A stretch of 64,000 nt of DNA from Eonycteris spelaea (GCA_003508835.1 PUFA01000003.1:17151501-17215500); one strand, 5' to 3'; counted from the stretch's first letter, positions 26,961-39,089 are shown. Notes: generated from the sequence alone by a model not told the origin. Numbers and translations are program-made.

Positions 26961-27379
26961 ACTACTTTGAAATCATAGTAGGTATTGGATCTGCTGCACT
27001 GATACGTGTATCACTGTTTTTTTTTTAATATTGTGATAATTGCATTTCAATCTAACTGGTTTTCTTTGTAATTCTACTTATTTTATTCATTTACAAATAT
27101 TATTCTGGAAAGAAGTCCATAGTCTTGCCAAACTGCCAAAAAGGGATCTGTGGCACGAAGGGTTAAGACACTCTGCTGTCAGGAATGTGCAGTAATCCTG
27201 GGAAGAGCAGGCCTACATGGGGCTCTCTGGACAGAATGTGGCAGTGGATATTTATCTAATAATCCTTTATTTCAACAACAATAACAAAAAGAAAACTGAG
27301 AATCTTCTTGATCCCCAAATGCGCCTACTCTCAAAAATCTATTTATTATTTAATGTTTTGTCATGGCTACTCCTGAAAG

Positions 27380-27558
27380 GATCTCCATCTTCTAAAGAAG
27401 AGAGCCACATGGTGAAAATTGAAAAACCCAATGAACGGAGTAAAAAGAGTAAAAGCGGGGTAGCCCGCTGGGGCGCCGCCGGCCGGACGCACATCCGCCT
27501 CCTCCAAGCAGTGGGCTTCCTCACAGGCGAGATGAAGGAGAGCAGGACTGGCTGAAAG
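27380..27558 (+). CDS. SLC14A2: SLC14A2 coding exon B: N-terminal cytoplasmic region up to first helix (two frameshifts)
   Basis: The family frame (codons beginning 27388) reads SSKEESHMVKIEKPNERSK and later QAVGFLTGEMKESR, matching the cytoplasmic stretch before the first membrane helix. Two single-base losses are inferred. After D-L from the acceptor, the next codon has only CA (27386-27387), so the junction frame does not meet the family frame. Near the end, one codon is only AC (27547-27548), so the open frame runs into TGA at 27553-27555 instead of WLK at the donor (GT at 27559). Length is 179 nt against 181 expected. The middle (27463-27500) is unusually CpG-rich and its residues differ from the human ones as I recall them. 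Both splice sites are canonical. Confidence 0.92.
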
Positions 27559-28535
27559 GTAGGCATGCCCCGGGAGGAAGTGGCTGGGCCAGGCCTGGGA
27601 GACAGCCTTCTGGCTTTGGACTGAGGAAGCCACCCCTTCACTCACTCATGGTGAGGGCTCCCACAGTGGGGGTGCTCAGCCCCGAGTTGACTTTGGGTGG
27701 GCATAACATACCCTACTAACCTGAAATTCCTGTGGTTTGAGACTTAAATGCATGTTACTAATTTTAGTTCTTTGCAAATTCTTCACTCCTCCATGGACTA
27801 GGACAACCACTTAGCAACACATAAGCCATTTCCCAAACAGTCATTCCTTCACTTTTCCATAACCATTTATTATGTGCCAAGAAAATATTGGCAACATCCT
27901 CCCCAATGGTCAAGGGTTCTTTCCTTTTAACATCTTTCTTCTCCTCATTTCCCTAAACTAAATATTCCAGCAAAACCCCCTAACCTTCCCCTCACAGCTT
28001 TCCCCCACCTGTACAGGCTCTGTAGGAAACCAAACCAGAGAATGAGGCAGAATGCATGTCCCCTCTTCTCTAGACCTGGCTTCCTCCAGGCCTGACTCAA
28101 TACTAATTTTCACAGCTAGGCTAAAACCATTTTTTTCTCAGCTTCCTTTCTCCAGACTGCTTTCTTTGCTGCTCAGACACCAGCCCTCAACTGAGTCATA
28201 CAGCACTACACAAAAGGAGTTTCCTTCCCTCTCCACCCCTTCCCTTGGACCAAGAAATTTCCCTTGGAATGCTCCTGGGGCCTCCTTGCCAACCAAGCCA
28301 ATGGCTGGAACAGTGTTAAATTGGCCTCAGCTTGGTGCCTCAGTCAGTAAGGCAGAAACTAACACCCACCACAGACTGACTGCCAGGCCACTCAGATATG
28401 GGCTGGGTGCCAGGCTGAATGAGAGGAAATATCCTGGCTCATGCATCCCTGTCTGTCTTGGTTGCCACGCCAACCAGTGGTCCAGCAAGGAAGTACAGGT
28501 TGGACCCTGCTAATGGCTCTACCCGTCTCTTTCAG
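27559..28535 (+). other. SLC14A2 intron B-C
   Basis: Donor GTAGGC, acceptor TCTCTTTCAG at 28526-28535. I see no repeat family or gene that I can name in it. Confidence 0.8.
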
Positions 28536-28724
28536 ATAAGCCATTGGCCCTCCAGTTCACAGACTGGGTCCTGAGGGGACTGCTCAGGTGATGTTTGTCA
28601 ACAACCCGCTCAGCGGGCTCATCATCCTCATAGGGCTTCTGATCCAGAATCCCTGGTGGACCATCGCTGGAGCCCTGGGAACAGTGGTCTCTACCTTAAC
28701 TGCCCTCATCTTGAGCCAAGACAG
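28536..28724 (+). CDS. SLC14A2: SLC14A2 coding exon C: first membrane helices (one frameshift)
   Basis: The family reading gives [14 protein letters not shown], then from 28591 [39 protein letters not shown] and ILSQD. NNPLSG and QNPWW are hallmarks of urea transporters, and the hydrophobic runs are the first membrane helices of unit one. One base is missing about 28580: after the Gly codon GGA (28577-28579) only CT remains of the expected Thr codon, so the uncorrected frame meets TGA at 28589-28591. Length is 189 nt against 190 expected. The donor is AG/GTGGGT at 28725. Codon 41 of the stretch (CCA at 28541) replaces the human His codon by Pro, a substitution rather than a length change. Confidence 0.94.
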
Positions 28725-28959
28725 GTGGGTCCCTCTCTGTGTTGGTCCTGGGTCTTGGAGCAGACAGGTGAAGTGTTTACTTGAGCGATCAGCTAACCCA
28801 AGGTTTTCTAAGTATCAATTTTGAATGGGTCAGTGCAGGTCTGGACAAAATTAAACTCTCCTACGCTCACAGCCAATGAAAGCGCCAGGCTCCATTTGAC
28901 TGGGAAGCCTTCTGGAAGCACTCCCTCTGACGCAGGTGCGGACACTTACGTAGTTCTCC

Positions 28960-29260
28960 CCTCATGGAGCTGTCAATCTAGTTGAGAGGGATACAACTGA
29001 CAAGCAAGAAATGTCTCAGAATAATGCAAGACCATATGTAATGGAGAGGTCAAGAAGACGGGCATCACTGAGTGTTGGGAGGATTCCAGAGACAGGCTTT
29101 GAGCTAGAAACATTGCATATGGGAGAGAAGAGAGAGGTGAGAGGAGGGGAGGGCAGTGCTGAACCGCACGAAGAAGGGGGAACAAACGTGAGCCCGGGGG
29201 GCCTGGAGGCGGGCCTGGCAGAGGGCCGTTTCTGCTGGAGCGGGCAGCCTGCTGGCTGCA
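28960..29260 (-). mobile_element. L2-like fragment
   Basis: 'ctcatggagctgtcaatctag...caagcaagaaatgtc' is the L2 3'-region pattern in antisense. It ends before a MIR/MER-like patch. Confidence 0.5.
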
Positions 29261-29689
29261 AAGTCCGGTAACAATAACCAGCATTTTGCAGAACGGGACC
29301 ATTTCCTCCGACTTTGCCATATGCTGTTCTAACAATTCTCAAACTTTTTGGTGGCCAGACTCAATCTGGCCTTCCCCCTCCCACAGAGATATCCTGATTC
29401 AGTGGATGTAGGAGGTCGTGTTTTAAATAAGATCCTCCTGGGTGCTTCTGAAGGTCAAAGAAGTTTGGAGGTGCCCATATTCTTGGTGTTTTTTTCAACT
29501 TTGGAGGCACCAACCCATTTGTGGATCATAAACTAATTGTCAACGGAATTTTAAAAACTTAAAATAATAAAACTAAAATGTTAAAGTAATCCATATGTAG
29601 TAAAGGTAAACATTATTTTGTGAAATTTTTGTTTCATTCATGTTGGAGTGTGTGTGTGATTCTTACCATCACCTCACACGGCGGACAGT

Positions 29690-29830
29690 GAAGGTAAGAG
29701 GGTCCACATTTTGCACAGGAGGGTAAATTAGTCACGTAAGGTGCCACAGCCAGTGGCAAGCTGGGAGAGCTTGAGCTTGGAACATGGCCTGCTGATGGTC
29801 AGTGCTCTTTCCGTCACATGGACAGGGCGG
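29690..29830 (-). repeat. MIR fragment
   Basis: 'cattttgcacaggagggtaaattagtcacgtaaggtgccacagcc' resembles the MIR core in antisense. Confidence 0.55.
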
Positions 29831-30294
29831 GCAGCATGGCCAGTGGTCCCATGGTGAATCTGTAGCAGCAGGGCTAATGAGAGGTGGTTGTGTCGGAAGC
29901 AGTATTGCACGTCCTCCAGGTCCACCTGACGTTCCAGATTCCACTGAGGCAAATGCACGGGTTAGCTCGTCTCCGTGAAAAACTGATCATGCACCTCGAA
30001 GGTGGCCTTGGGTACCACTCTGATTCTAGCCGGAAGGGAGGTCATTAGAGGTCAGATGAATGAGAAGCTAAGTTCTTTTGGGTGTAGATCTGGGGTGGGA
30101 GGGGGATGAAGATTGGACTCTAGCTAGGATTCTGTTTCTCTCAACCATTGGGTTCTCGATTTCTTGCTCCCACCGAGCTACAGTCTCATGGGCAGCTGCT
30201 ATAGAATTGGCCCCCTGACAGAATCCACTTTTGTCAAACTGCTTCATCAATGTTTGCTAACTCACCTGGGGTGAACCTGTCCTGCCCACTGCCT

Positions 30295-30420
30295 CATTGG
30301 CTTTCTGAACTGAGGCAAGCACTTCCCCTCTTGACCTCATATTCTTCATCTGTAAGATCCATGGTTCACCTTCAAAGAGCCCAAGTCTCTTCCTGCTCTG
30401 ATAGTCTGATTTTCTGATTT
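30295..30420 (+). repeat. MIR fragment
   Basis: 'ctgaggcaagcacttcccctcttgacctcatattcttcatctgtaag' follows the MIR sense order. Confidence 0.55.
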
Positions 30421-31654
30421 TCCATCTGACCATAACCTACTGATAAACTTTCCAAGTCATTCAGAGTCACTTCACAGACATCAGTTCTACCAGGGGAGAC
30501 ACAAAGCATACACTCCTAATCCTCCCAGATACTGATTAAGAATTTAGGATAAATATGCATCAGATAAAAACCCAACCCCTCCCCTTCACCAATTGACATT
30601 TTGTTTCTGCTTACCTAATTGTACTATTTCTTCAAATCCCTCCTCTTCCAGGGAGTCACCTCTGATTGCTGCAGTGTATTCTGACCCTTCCTTTCTCTCT
30701 GAAACCACAGAACACACCCCCACTACTACTAAATTGGATGGTTCTGCAATCACTTTCTGAGGCTTCTCTCACTGGCTATGTTCTAAACATATTTAAGACA
30801 ATAAGTCCAACTGAAATATTCCATATTCTACCTCAGTGCCTAGAAAAGATTTGAGTTCATTGCTGATAGGTCAGTACCATGTTCTACATCACAGGCTCCA
30901 AGCTCTAAGCACCCTACAGAATGTCCTTCCAAGGAGCCATGACTTGACCACCATCCGCAATGAACCACTGGCACAGCTGCATATCCTAGTCATAACCTCC
31001 CCCCCCACCCCACCATCACCCCCTTTATTCCACACCCACTGCCCCACCCTCACTAGCCTGGAGTACTTTATGGAGAGTAGCTCAAGGTCAGCGACACTGA
31101 TGCCTCAGTGTCCTGATGGATGTGGTCCTAACGAAAATCTCCATGGCACTGGGGTTGAACCTAATTTTACATGTTCGATGGTCAGAGCAGGTATGTAAGG
31201 CAATGGGTTTCCTTTAGAAAACCAACTCCAGAAGCCACCGAAGTTTGGGTAGAGAAGAGTTCTGAGAGGGGACACTTTACAGGGAAGGGCGCTGTGAAAG
31301 CAACCTTTAAGTGTCCCCCAAGTTTTATCTCCCCTGGGTTCCTCATTTTGATGCCTGCCACCCCAGCTACACCCAACCCCTGGGGCCACAGGACCTCATC
31401 AGCATGGGCCACCAGCTTTGCTCGATTGCCTGAAGCAGCTAGTATTGAAACAAAAAAAAAGTACTAAATTCTAACCAAACACAAATGGGAAAGTGAGAAA
31501 AATTCAAACATATTTAAAATAATGATTTTCCCAAAATAGGGGATTTTGCTCCTCAGATAGATACTGCAGTCCCAAGGGGATTCTGAACTCCAGTGGTCTT
31601 TCCTGAAGCCTGGTTCCTTCTGCTCCATATCATCCTGGCCTCCGCACCCCCCCA

Positions 31655-31660
<6 letters not shown>

Positions 31661-31697
<37 letters not shown>

Positions 31698-31711
31698 ACA
31701 CACACACACAA
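31661..31711 (+). repeat. (CA)n microsatellite
   Basis: About 25 AC units with one ACC interruption at about 31696. It lies in intron C-D, about 300 bp before exon D. Confidence 0.97.
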
Positions 31712-32006
31712 CTTCCCAATGTCACACCTCAGATTTTCCTCTATACATAGCAGTCTGAAGCTCCCGGGAGAAGCAGAGGAGAGCTTAGACACAGAGAAGA
31801 CGAAAGTGCAGAGTTTAATTCTAGATCAGCGAAAAGTCATCAGTGTGCTGCACGTGCACCTGTGCATGTATGTGTGCACGTGATCTAAAAAGTTGCTGGC
31901 AGCCGTGTCGTTACACGACATTCATCAAACACACTGACTTTTCCCTGTGAGTGCCAGGAAGGAGAGACTGTGAAATCCCAATGCAGAGCAACTGTGTCTC
32001 ACCCAG

Positions 32007-32135
32007 GTCCGCCGTCGCCTCAGGACTGCACGGGTACAATGGGATGCTGGTGGGACTGCTGATAGCTGTGTTCTCCAAGGAGTCAGACTATTACTGGTGG
32101 CTTCTGTTGCCTGTGACCTTCACAGCCATGGCCTG
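32007..32135 (+). CDS. SLC14A2: SLC14A2 coding exon D (intact frame)
   Basis: 129 nt, a multiple of three, with no length change. It starts one base into a codon (completing Arg of QDR), reads [40 protein letters not shown] and MA, and ends two bases into a codon at donor [17 protein letters not shown] and DYYWWLL are strongly conserved in UT-A and UT-B and form part of the pore-lining half of the unit. It is the only clean exon among A-F. The family alanine/serine near the end (TAMSC) is TAMAC here, a mild change. Confidence 0.96.
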
Positions 32136-32384
32136 GTAAGGCACCTCATTCTTTCTGCTCACAGACCCACGGGACCCCAAGACAGTCGTGTCTTACACCA
32201 GTGGGACATACACAGTCACGGGGCCCAGTGTCTTCGTAGTCAGACTGGTTTGTCTTGAAAGACACCGTAAAAGTCCATGAGTTCACTTGCAACTCAAGAG
32301 GATCGTTTTCTAATTTGGAATGGCAGGGACCCTGTAAAGCAGCAAAGCACATGTGCTCCTTATTCTTTCTTGAACAATAGATTC

Positions 32385-32580
32385 CATAATGAAGGCTAAC
32401 ATTTATTGAGTATTTCCTATATGCACAGTGCCAAGCAAGGTAGGGCTATGATTGTCCCCAGTTTTAAGAAGGGAAGACCAAGGCTTGCAGAGGTTAGTAA
32501 CTTATCCCAGGTCACACTCTGTAAAAGCTATTGATGCCCTCATTGTGAACCCAGAGCCTGCACTATTAAGCTCCAGGCTA
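32385..32580 (-). repeat. MIR, near full length
   Basis: 'ggctaacatttattgagtatttcctatatgcacagtgcc', then 'ttgtccccagttttaagaagg' and 'ttatcccaggtcacactctgtaaaagc' cover most of MIR in antisense. Confidence 0.75.
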
Positions 32581-33349
32581 TATGGGAATCGTCTCTCCTG
32601 TGGCCTAACCAAGACCCGAAAGCTGAAAACTCGCTGTGAGAGGCAGAGAACTTTCCTTGAACCGAACATCTATATCTAAAGCAGAGTCTTCAAATGAGAA
32701 GAGAAGCCTCAGTTGAGATCTTGTGTAATGACCTCATTTGGCAGAAGGAAGAGAAAAGCAAGACGGAAGGGTATTAGCAAACATTAACTTAGCACGGGGT
32801 GTCCTTGGCCTTTCATTCATGGGAGCCTTAGTTCACCTGAAGGTGCAGCTCCTGGGGGTGTCTGTCACATGCCTGCTGTCACATAGTCTGAGGTGAGCCC
32901 GTGTCCCCCAACCCCTGTACTCACCTCTTCTCAGACATGCTGACTGATTTTTACATCTCCTAGAAGTAAATGTCTTTCTTTGGTTTCAAAGTCTGGCATT
33001 ACGAAAAGCAGTTAGTTTAATTTAGTTTAAGTACCGTTCCATTACTTTTTAGTAGTGCTTGCAAATAAATTACGACATTAAGCATTCTGGGCAATTTATG
33101 GTGCTTCTTAGGGTTTCTTTCTTTCTTAATTTATCAGGACAAACACTTAAAGCAATCATTCTGTGGGGATTTCCTTAATGTCCCCCACAGGCCCCATGTA
33201 AGGAGTAGGAGAACTTGCCTTAATTTGCATACATTTGGTTTATAACTACACAGAATAAGCCCCTGGCACAGCTCCTGAGCCACATTCCCACTGGGTAGCA
33301 GTTTGTCTCCAGTGCCCCACCCCTACCCCACTTCCCAATTTTAAACACT

Positions 33350-33480
33350 GAACACCACTGAGCACCCTACTCTGGACTGGGCTCTGTGCTACTACTCCAG
33401 TTGTTCACTGAACTCATGTTGTCCTTGAAATCCATTCCACGTGGTAGGTGTTAGTAGTGTCATTTTCCAGGTTTATCCAA
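33350..33480 (-). repeat. MIR fragment
   Basis: 'ctctggactgggctctgtgctac...gtggtaggtgttagtagtgtcattttccag' is a diverged antisense MIR. Confidence 0.5.
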
Positions 33481-34900
33481 CAAACAAATATTTGCCAAGT
33501 GCCTGCTAGGTACAGGGAGTATTCTAGATGCTAAGGAGCATTGTGAATAAGAAGGTCTCTGTCCTCTTAGAGCTGACATTCTTCTTGGCAACTTAGACAT
33601 CAACTCACAAATTAGTTAATTAAAAAGATCATTTTGAGATGATAAATACTTGGAGGAAAGCAAAATGGGGCAAATGGGATGGAGAGTGAATCTGGAAGTG
33701 GGTGGTCTGGAAGGCAATATTGCAGAAGGGATGTTTGACCTAAATGATAAGAGGGCACCTGCCATCTGAAGATCTGGGTGAAGGATGCTGCAGGCAGAAG
33801 CAACGGCACATGCTAAGACCCCCACCTGGAGCAGTATAATGTGTTCAAGAAACAAGAGCAGTGGGGTTGACACTCTGAAGGAGGAGAGGTGGCAGCAGGT
33901 GAAGGCAGAAGTAGACGAGGGTCAGGCCCCATACTCCTTAGATCCAGTAAGCCTTTCAATTTTGATTATAATTTTCATGGGAAGCCATTAACGGGTTTTA
34001 AGCAGAAGAGTAATAGGATATGGTTGAAATTTAAACAAAGCACTTTGCTCGCCTTGTGGAGAATACTGGAGGCATAGTTAGGAGTCTGCTGCAGTAACCC
34101 ACAAGAGATGAGAGTGGTTTGGACTAGGGTGACATCCAGAAAGGTGGTACAAAGTGGTTGGGCTTGGGTATATCTTAAGGAAGGTAGAGGCAACGGGACT
34201 TGCTGAGAAGCTGTGAAATGTGGGGGGGGAAGGAAAGAAGACTCAGATACTCCTATAATTTGCCTGAGCACCTGAGTTGATGGATAAGATTAGGAAAAAC
34301 AGGTTAGTGGCAGGAGACAGGATGCAGATTGAGGGTTCTATTTGGACATATTAAACGTTAGACTTCCAAGTAGAGTGAGCGGTTGAGTAGGTAAGTGGAT
34401 ATGCAAATCTGGAACTGAATGTTATAGTCAAAATTGGACAGCAGACATATAGAAGATATTTTTGTCCATGGGACTAAAGTATCACCCAGAAAGAAAAGAT
34501 TTTTAAAAGAGAGAGAAAACCCAAGACAGAGCTATAGGATCTTCTGATATTTTGCTGTCTGGTGGAAGAGGGGAAGAACCACTGAAGGAGAGTGAGAGGG
34601 AGCAGCTGGACAAGCAGAAAGAAAACGAAGAATGGGCAGCATCACAGCGGCCCAGACAGAAAGCATTTCATCCAGCCGGAGGGCCCAACAGCCAGGTGCA
34701 GGGGGAGGGGAATGACCACGATTTGGCAAGATAGAGGTCATAGGCGAACTGGACAAGACCCATCTCCAAGGCCTGGGGAGAACACAAACCGGAGTAAAGT
34801 GGGTTTAGGAAAGAATGTCAGTAGAAAGATTGGGAATAGCAAGGATAGCCAATACTCTTGAGGAGTATCGCTGTGAAGGGAAGCTGAGAAATGGGGCAAT
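33465..34900 (-). mobile_element. L2-like LINE, long fragment
   Basis: It runs through 'caaacaaatatttgccaagtgcctgctagg', 'gtctctgtcctcttagagctgacatt', 'ggaagccattaacgggttttaagcag' and 'cagtaacccacaagagatga', the antisense L2 order. It has the same orientation as the 22.5-24.1 kb copy. Confidence 0.6.
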
Positions 34901-36092
34901 AGCTGGAGCAGACATTGGAGTAAGTGGGGAGGATTTTTTAGAGTATGGTTGTATATTTATGAGAGTGATCCAGAGAAAATGGAGAGAGTGAAGCTATAGG
35001 AGAGAGAGGAAGAATTGCAGGAGTGAAGTCTTTGAAACAGGTTGATCCCCAACGTACAGGGGGAATAATTGGCCTGATAAGGAGCCAGGACAATTCCACT
35101 ATGTGAAAAAGGCAGAGGGGCGAGTATGTGGGAACAAGGCAGTCAGAATGTGGCTCTTCCGGGTGGGAAAGTGAAGCATTTCTCTGTTCTTAATGAAGTA
35201 AAGCAAAGTGGTTAGCTGAAACTAAAGGGCAGCAGATGTGAGGATTTAGGTGAAAGGAGAAAATGTTAAATCGTTGTCTCAGCAAGTCGGAGGGTTAATT
35301 TGCTAGAGATCCATGGTAGGCTTTTTAGGCAGTCTTAACTGCCCAGTTGATACTCATGGTCATTAATAAAAAGGAGACCAACCTGCCAGATCATATGATT
35401 TCACGTTTGGTCCCGCAACTCACTGAGTGTAGAAAAAGTAGGGTGTCAGGTGTCTAGGGTGTCTGGTCCCTGCAGAGATCACTCAAGCTGAGGAAGATGA
35501 ATCACCTAATGTAGCTCACTCAGCCTGTAAGTGTAGGTGAGGGTTAGCACCCAGCTCCATCTGGCTCCAGAGTTTACATTCTTCCCAAGGAAGAGACCAA
35601 GAAAAAAGAGAACACAAACAACTCAAGTCCCCATTTTCCCAGAGTAGCTCAAAGTACTTCAGCTGAATCGAAGCCTACATGTTACCTGTGTGCCATGGTG
35701 GCTTCCTCCTAGGAGGTCAGACATCCAAAGTGTCATCATCGCCCAGGATAGCAGCCATTGCACACCTTGGTGTTCCAAAGGCAATACATGATATTTGGTA
35801 AGAATTACATTTTGTCTCATTTTCTAAGTTTAAGGAACAAGAAAATATTTAAATGATTTTATAAAGTTTCTATTCAAAACAAGTTATAATAATTTAAATT
35901 TTTTTTTCTCAAAGTGCAACCTTAAATACCTTATTCCCAACCCCACATCAATGGACCACTAGGGTTCAACAGAGCCAGGAACGACTGTGCCAAGGAGAGG
36001 GGACAGTAGATGGTACTGTGGCCAGAGCTTTTAAGATGGCGGAGACCTGAGCATGATCACGGTCATTAACCCTTTGTCTCTTCCATCGTCAG

Positions 36093-36282
36093 CCCAGTTC
36101 TTTCTAGTGCCTTGAATTCCATCCTCAGCAAGTGGGACCTCCCGTCTTCACGCTGCCCTTCAACATCGCAGTGACCCTGTACCTGGCGCCACGGCCACTA
36201 CAACCTCTTCTTCCCCGTGACACTGGTGGAGCCCGTGTCTTCAGTGCCCAACATCACCTGGACGGAGATTGAAGTGCCCTTG
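36093..36282 (+). CDS. SLC14A2: SLC14A2 coding exon E: pore signature and N-glycosylation site (three single-base losses)
   Basis: The family reading is [32 protein letters not shown], then [20 protein letters not shown] and [16 protein letters not shown] is the LPxxTxPF signature whose Thr lines the urea pore. NIT (36250-36258) is an Asn-glycosylation sequon, probably equivalent to the first of two known UT-A1 glycosylation sites. Three bases are missing: one C in the C-run of Leu-Pro-Val (about 36139-36143), one G in Ala-Ala (about 36185-36188), and one G in Thr-Gly-His (about 36192-36195). Length is 190 nt against 193 expected, so the frame is restored after the third loss. Only about 17 codons in between are misread, and these include the pore signature. 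Both splice sites are canonical (donor GTAAGT). Confidence 0.94.
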
Positions 36283-36444
36283 GTAAGTTACCCAATGGCA
36301 GATGAGTTGGAACCCCCCGATTCCACTGCAGACCTTCTCTCTAACTACTGTGCATTACCCAGGCTCTCAGCTCCTCTAGGTGCATCTCCATAAGATGAGG
36401 GTTCTTAGTGGAGAAGAGGACAGGAAAGGGTCACTGCCCTCTCC

Positions 36445-36680
36445 ATACGTTCTATCAACAAAACTTTATTGAAGACCTATTTTGTGCCAGCACTTTATCA
36501 GCCACTGGGAATACACGGGGACAACAACACTCCTACCTTTGTGAAGCCTACACTCTACACAGAAAAAATAGACAATAAACAAGAGTACAGATACGTGTTA
36601 TGTTGACAGTATAGAATGACGGGATTGAGGAAGAAATACTACGTAAGATGGATAGTAAGGGGAAGGGTCAAGATGCTAAA
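36445..36680 (-). mobile_element. L2-like fragment
   Basis: 'ttattgaagacctattttgtgccagcac ... gggaatacacggggacaacaa' is the complement of the L2 3' end. Confidence 0.6.
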
Positions 36681-36744
36681 TGAAAGTTTAAAATTAGGAT
36701 TTTAAAGATATTATCAATAGAAAATGAGAGTGAATTTTTATCTG

Positions 36745-36970
36745 CTTTCCATGGCAATGGTTTTCAAGCAGGGAGGATTTTACCCTCCTGGAGACAGTAG
36801 ACAGCACCTGCAGACATTTTTTAATTGTCAGGACTGGGACGTGTGGGTGTTACTGGGGCATAGATGCCAGGGAGCTGCTGAACCTCCTACAATGCACAGG
36901 GCACCCCCTCCCCGTGACAAAGAATGGTCCAGTCCAAAATGTCAATGATGCCAAAGTTGAGAAATGCTGC
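36745..36970. mobile_element. MER5A-like hAT element
   Basis: 'tggttttcaagcagggaggattttaccctcctggagac', then 'gctgctgaacctcctacaatgcacagggcaccccc' and 'gtccaaaatgtcaatgatgcc...gttgagaaatgctg' cover MER5A almost end to end. Confidence 0.85.
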
Positions 36971-37129
36971 TTTATATCCTACTATCGCAGACGTACATAT
37001 TCATTTATTTTACTGATCTCTAAACATCAGAGATAAAAGAATATAATAGATATCTAACATAAGATTAAATATATAGAACTGCAGGATTTTGGCCTTGTTA
37101 ATGAACCTAGAGATCGCTAACATCTAACA

Positions 37130-37330
37130 CTAAAGTAAGTTTATTATGTGTCAAATGCTGTTCTAAGCCCTTATTAACTCATTTAACCCTCGTAATTACT
37201 GCATACTGTAAGCACTATCATTATCCCCATTTTACGGATGAGAAAACTAAGGCAGAGAGAAGGTTACTTGCTCAATGTCAAACTGCAGCTAACTGCCTGA
37301 GCTTAAAACTCAGGCGGCCTGACACAGAGC
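37130..37330 (-). repeat. MIR, near full length
   Basis: 'tattatgtgtcaaatgctgttctaagccc', 'attatccccattttacggatgagaaaactaaggcag' and 'aggcggcctgacacagagccc' cover MIR in antisense. Confidence 0.85.
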
Positions 37331-37852
37331 CCACGCCCTGACCCACCACCCCCGTAGTCCATGAGGACCTGTACCCACGATGAGGCAAACCCCACAGCTT
37401 CTCAGTGCAGTCCACCCCATTATTAAGTGCCTTTCCATGTTGGAATGTTCTCTACATTCCTCAGAATTCTCCCATTATCTTTCACCCATTGGTTCTAGCT
37501 CTCCTTTTTAGAGTAATTCAGAATATTATTTCCATGATCACCTTTTGAATGTTTGAAAACATAACCTACATCCTCAAATATTGTTCATGCAATCTGCTTC
37601 AATCTGCTTTCCGATCCCTCTCGCCCTGGCCATGCCTGTCTGTCTAGATGTGCTCACAGCTTGGAGCGGCCTTGCTGCGGGGTATTCAGCTCCACCACTC
37701 TGGGGCAGGGGGACAGCTCAGGTCCCCTAGGGACAGGCACACAGTAAACCTAACCCTATCAGAAAAAGAAAGGCTCCCTGCCCTAACGGCAAACACTGCC
37801 GCCAACAGCGCAAACATTTTTTTTAAGTTTTTGTCTTTTTGAAGTTTTGTCT

Positions 37853-37874
37853 GGGGCTGGGGCTGGGGCCAGGG
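37853..37874 (+). other. G-quadruplex-type motif
   Basis: Four G-runs (GGGG, GGGG, GGGG, GGG) are separated by 2-3 bases (CT, CT, CCA). The motif lies on the transcribed-sense strand of intron E-F, so both DNA and pre-mRNA could fold. Confidence 0.6.
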
Positions 37875-39089
37875 CTGCAGTGGGATCAGAGGTAGAGTTA
37901 GTGTGAAAATCCAAGAAAACAGAAAAGACAGAACCCTGTGTTCAAGGGAAAGCCCGCCCTCTCAAAAGGAAAAGGGCTGGGCTAGGAGCAGGGAGAAAAC
38001 TAACACTGACAGACTGCCATGATCAGCCATCTGGCAAACAGGCGCGCTGCCTTTGGGGCCAGACCCACTGTCCCGGAGCCCTACCCATGAGGCATGGTCC
38101 GAGTGACAGCCGCAGTGACATGCGGCATTGCCGGAGAGAAAGGACCACACCCAACCTGCACTGTGAAGCTGTCCAGTCCAGCGCTGAGGGGAATAGAGCG
38201 GAGAGAGCCGCAGGGAAGAGGTGCCTCTGGCTCGTCTTCAAAATCAACAGTCAGTAGGTGGCAGGACCCCGATCTGCATCCCCTGAGGCCCAGGCTCACC
38301 CTCTGAACTCCTCCCCCATGCCCCACATCACCACTCTGACAAATATCCAGATCTGAGTTTTGAAGAATCAGTGCCATTTCTCTCTTTCTCTGTAAAACGA
38401 TGAGGGGAGCGGCTTCCTTTTTGTTGAACTGACACATTGCCGTTACTTGAGGATTATCAGGAATACGAGGAGGCTATGCTCAGTACATTTCCACCGCACA
38501 CCTGACTGCCCTTCAACCCCGGGTGTCGGCTGTGGCCCGGACAGCAGAGTGGAGCGGAGGGTGAGCCACTCTGGCCCCCGTTCACCAGGCTAAAATACGG
38601 GCCCCTATGGAGGAAGCTTCATTCTAAACCCAGGCTCCATTCCAAGGCAGCTTGTTCCCTCATTCCTCTCATTCTTGACTGCTTGGCCTTAAAACCTGTG
38701 TCCCCAGATGAGAAGGTGGGAGCTGGATTTCCCTCAGCGTCCTGTGTTCCTCAGACTTGGGAAGTCGTGGAAGAGTTACTAAGGAGATTTCCAGCCCGTT
38801 CCCCACACCGAAGCTGAGTTCCCTGGACTTGTACGAAGTGTTTTCAGGGTTCCTTTAAATAAGACTGAGCCCCCAACCTGTCAGTCTATAGGATCTGGCC
38901 CAAACAGTGCTTGGTTATTTAAAGGCCACCCATTCAGAGACAAGGGTGGACAAGCTGAAAAGCTCTCAGGGACTTCTCAAACTAAGAAACTAGACTAACT
39001 TCAGAATTTAACCAAGTTAAAAAGCACAAAATTTTATCAAAGGGAGAAAAGTGATTAACTCACATCTATAGTAGATTATCTATAACTAA

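Larger units (their letters stand above)
25711..27379 (+). other. SLC14A2 intron A-B
   Basis: Intron with donor GTGAGG and acceptor ...CCTGAAAG. It carries an AT-rich hAT-like repeat (about 26215-26540) and another old repeat (about 26720-26960). I see no further coding sequence. Confidence 0.85.
28725..32006 (+). other. SLC14A2 intron C-D
   Basis: Intron with donor GTGGGT and acceptor CACCCAG. It contains an L2 fragment, MIR fragments and a (CA)n microsatellite at 31661-31711. No coding sequence recognised. Confidence 0.8.
32136..36092 (+). other. SLC14A2 intron D-E
   Basis: Intron with donor GTAAGG and acceptor TCCATCGTCAG. It is mostly repeats: two MIRs (32385-32580, 33350-33480) and a long L2-like element (about 33465-34900). 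No additional exon recognised. Confidence 0.8.
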
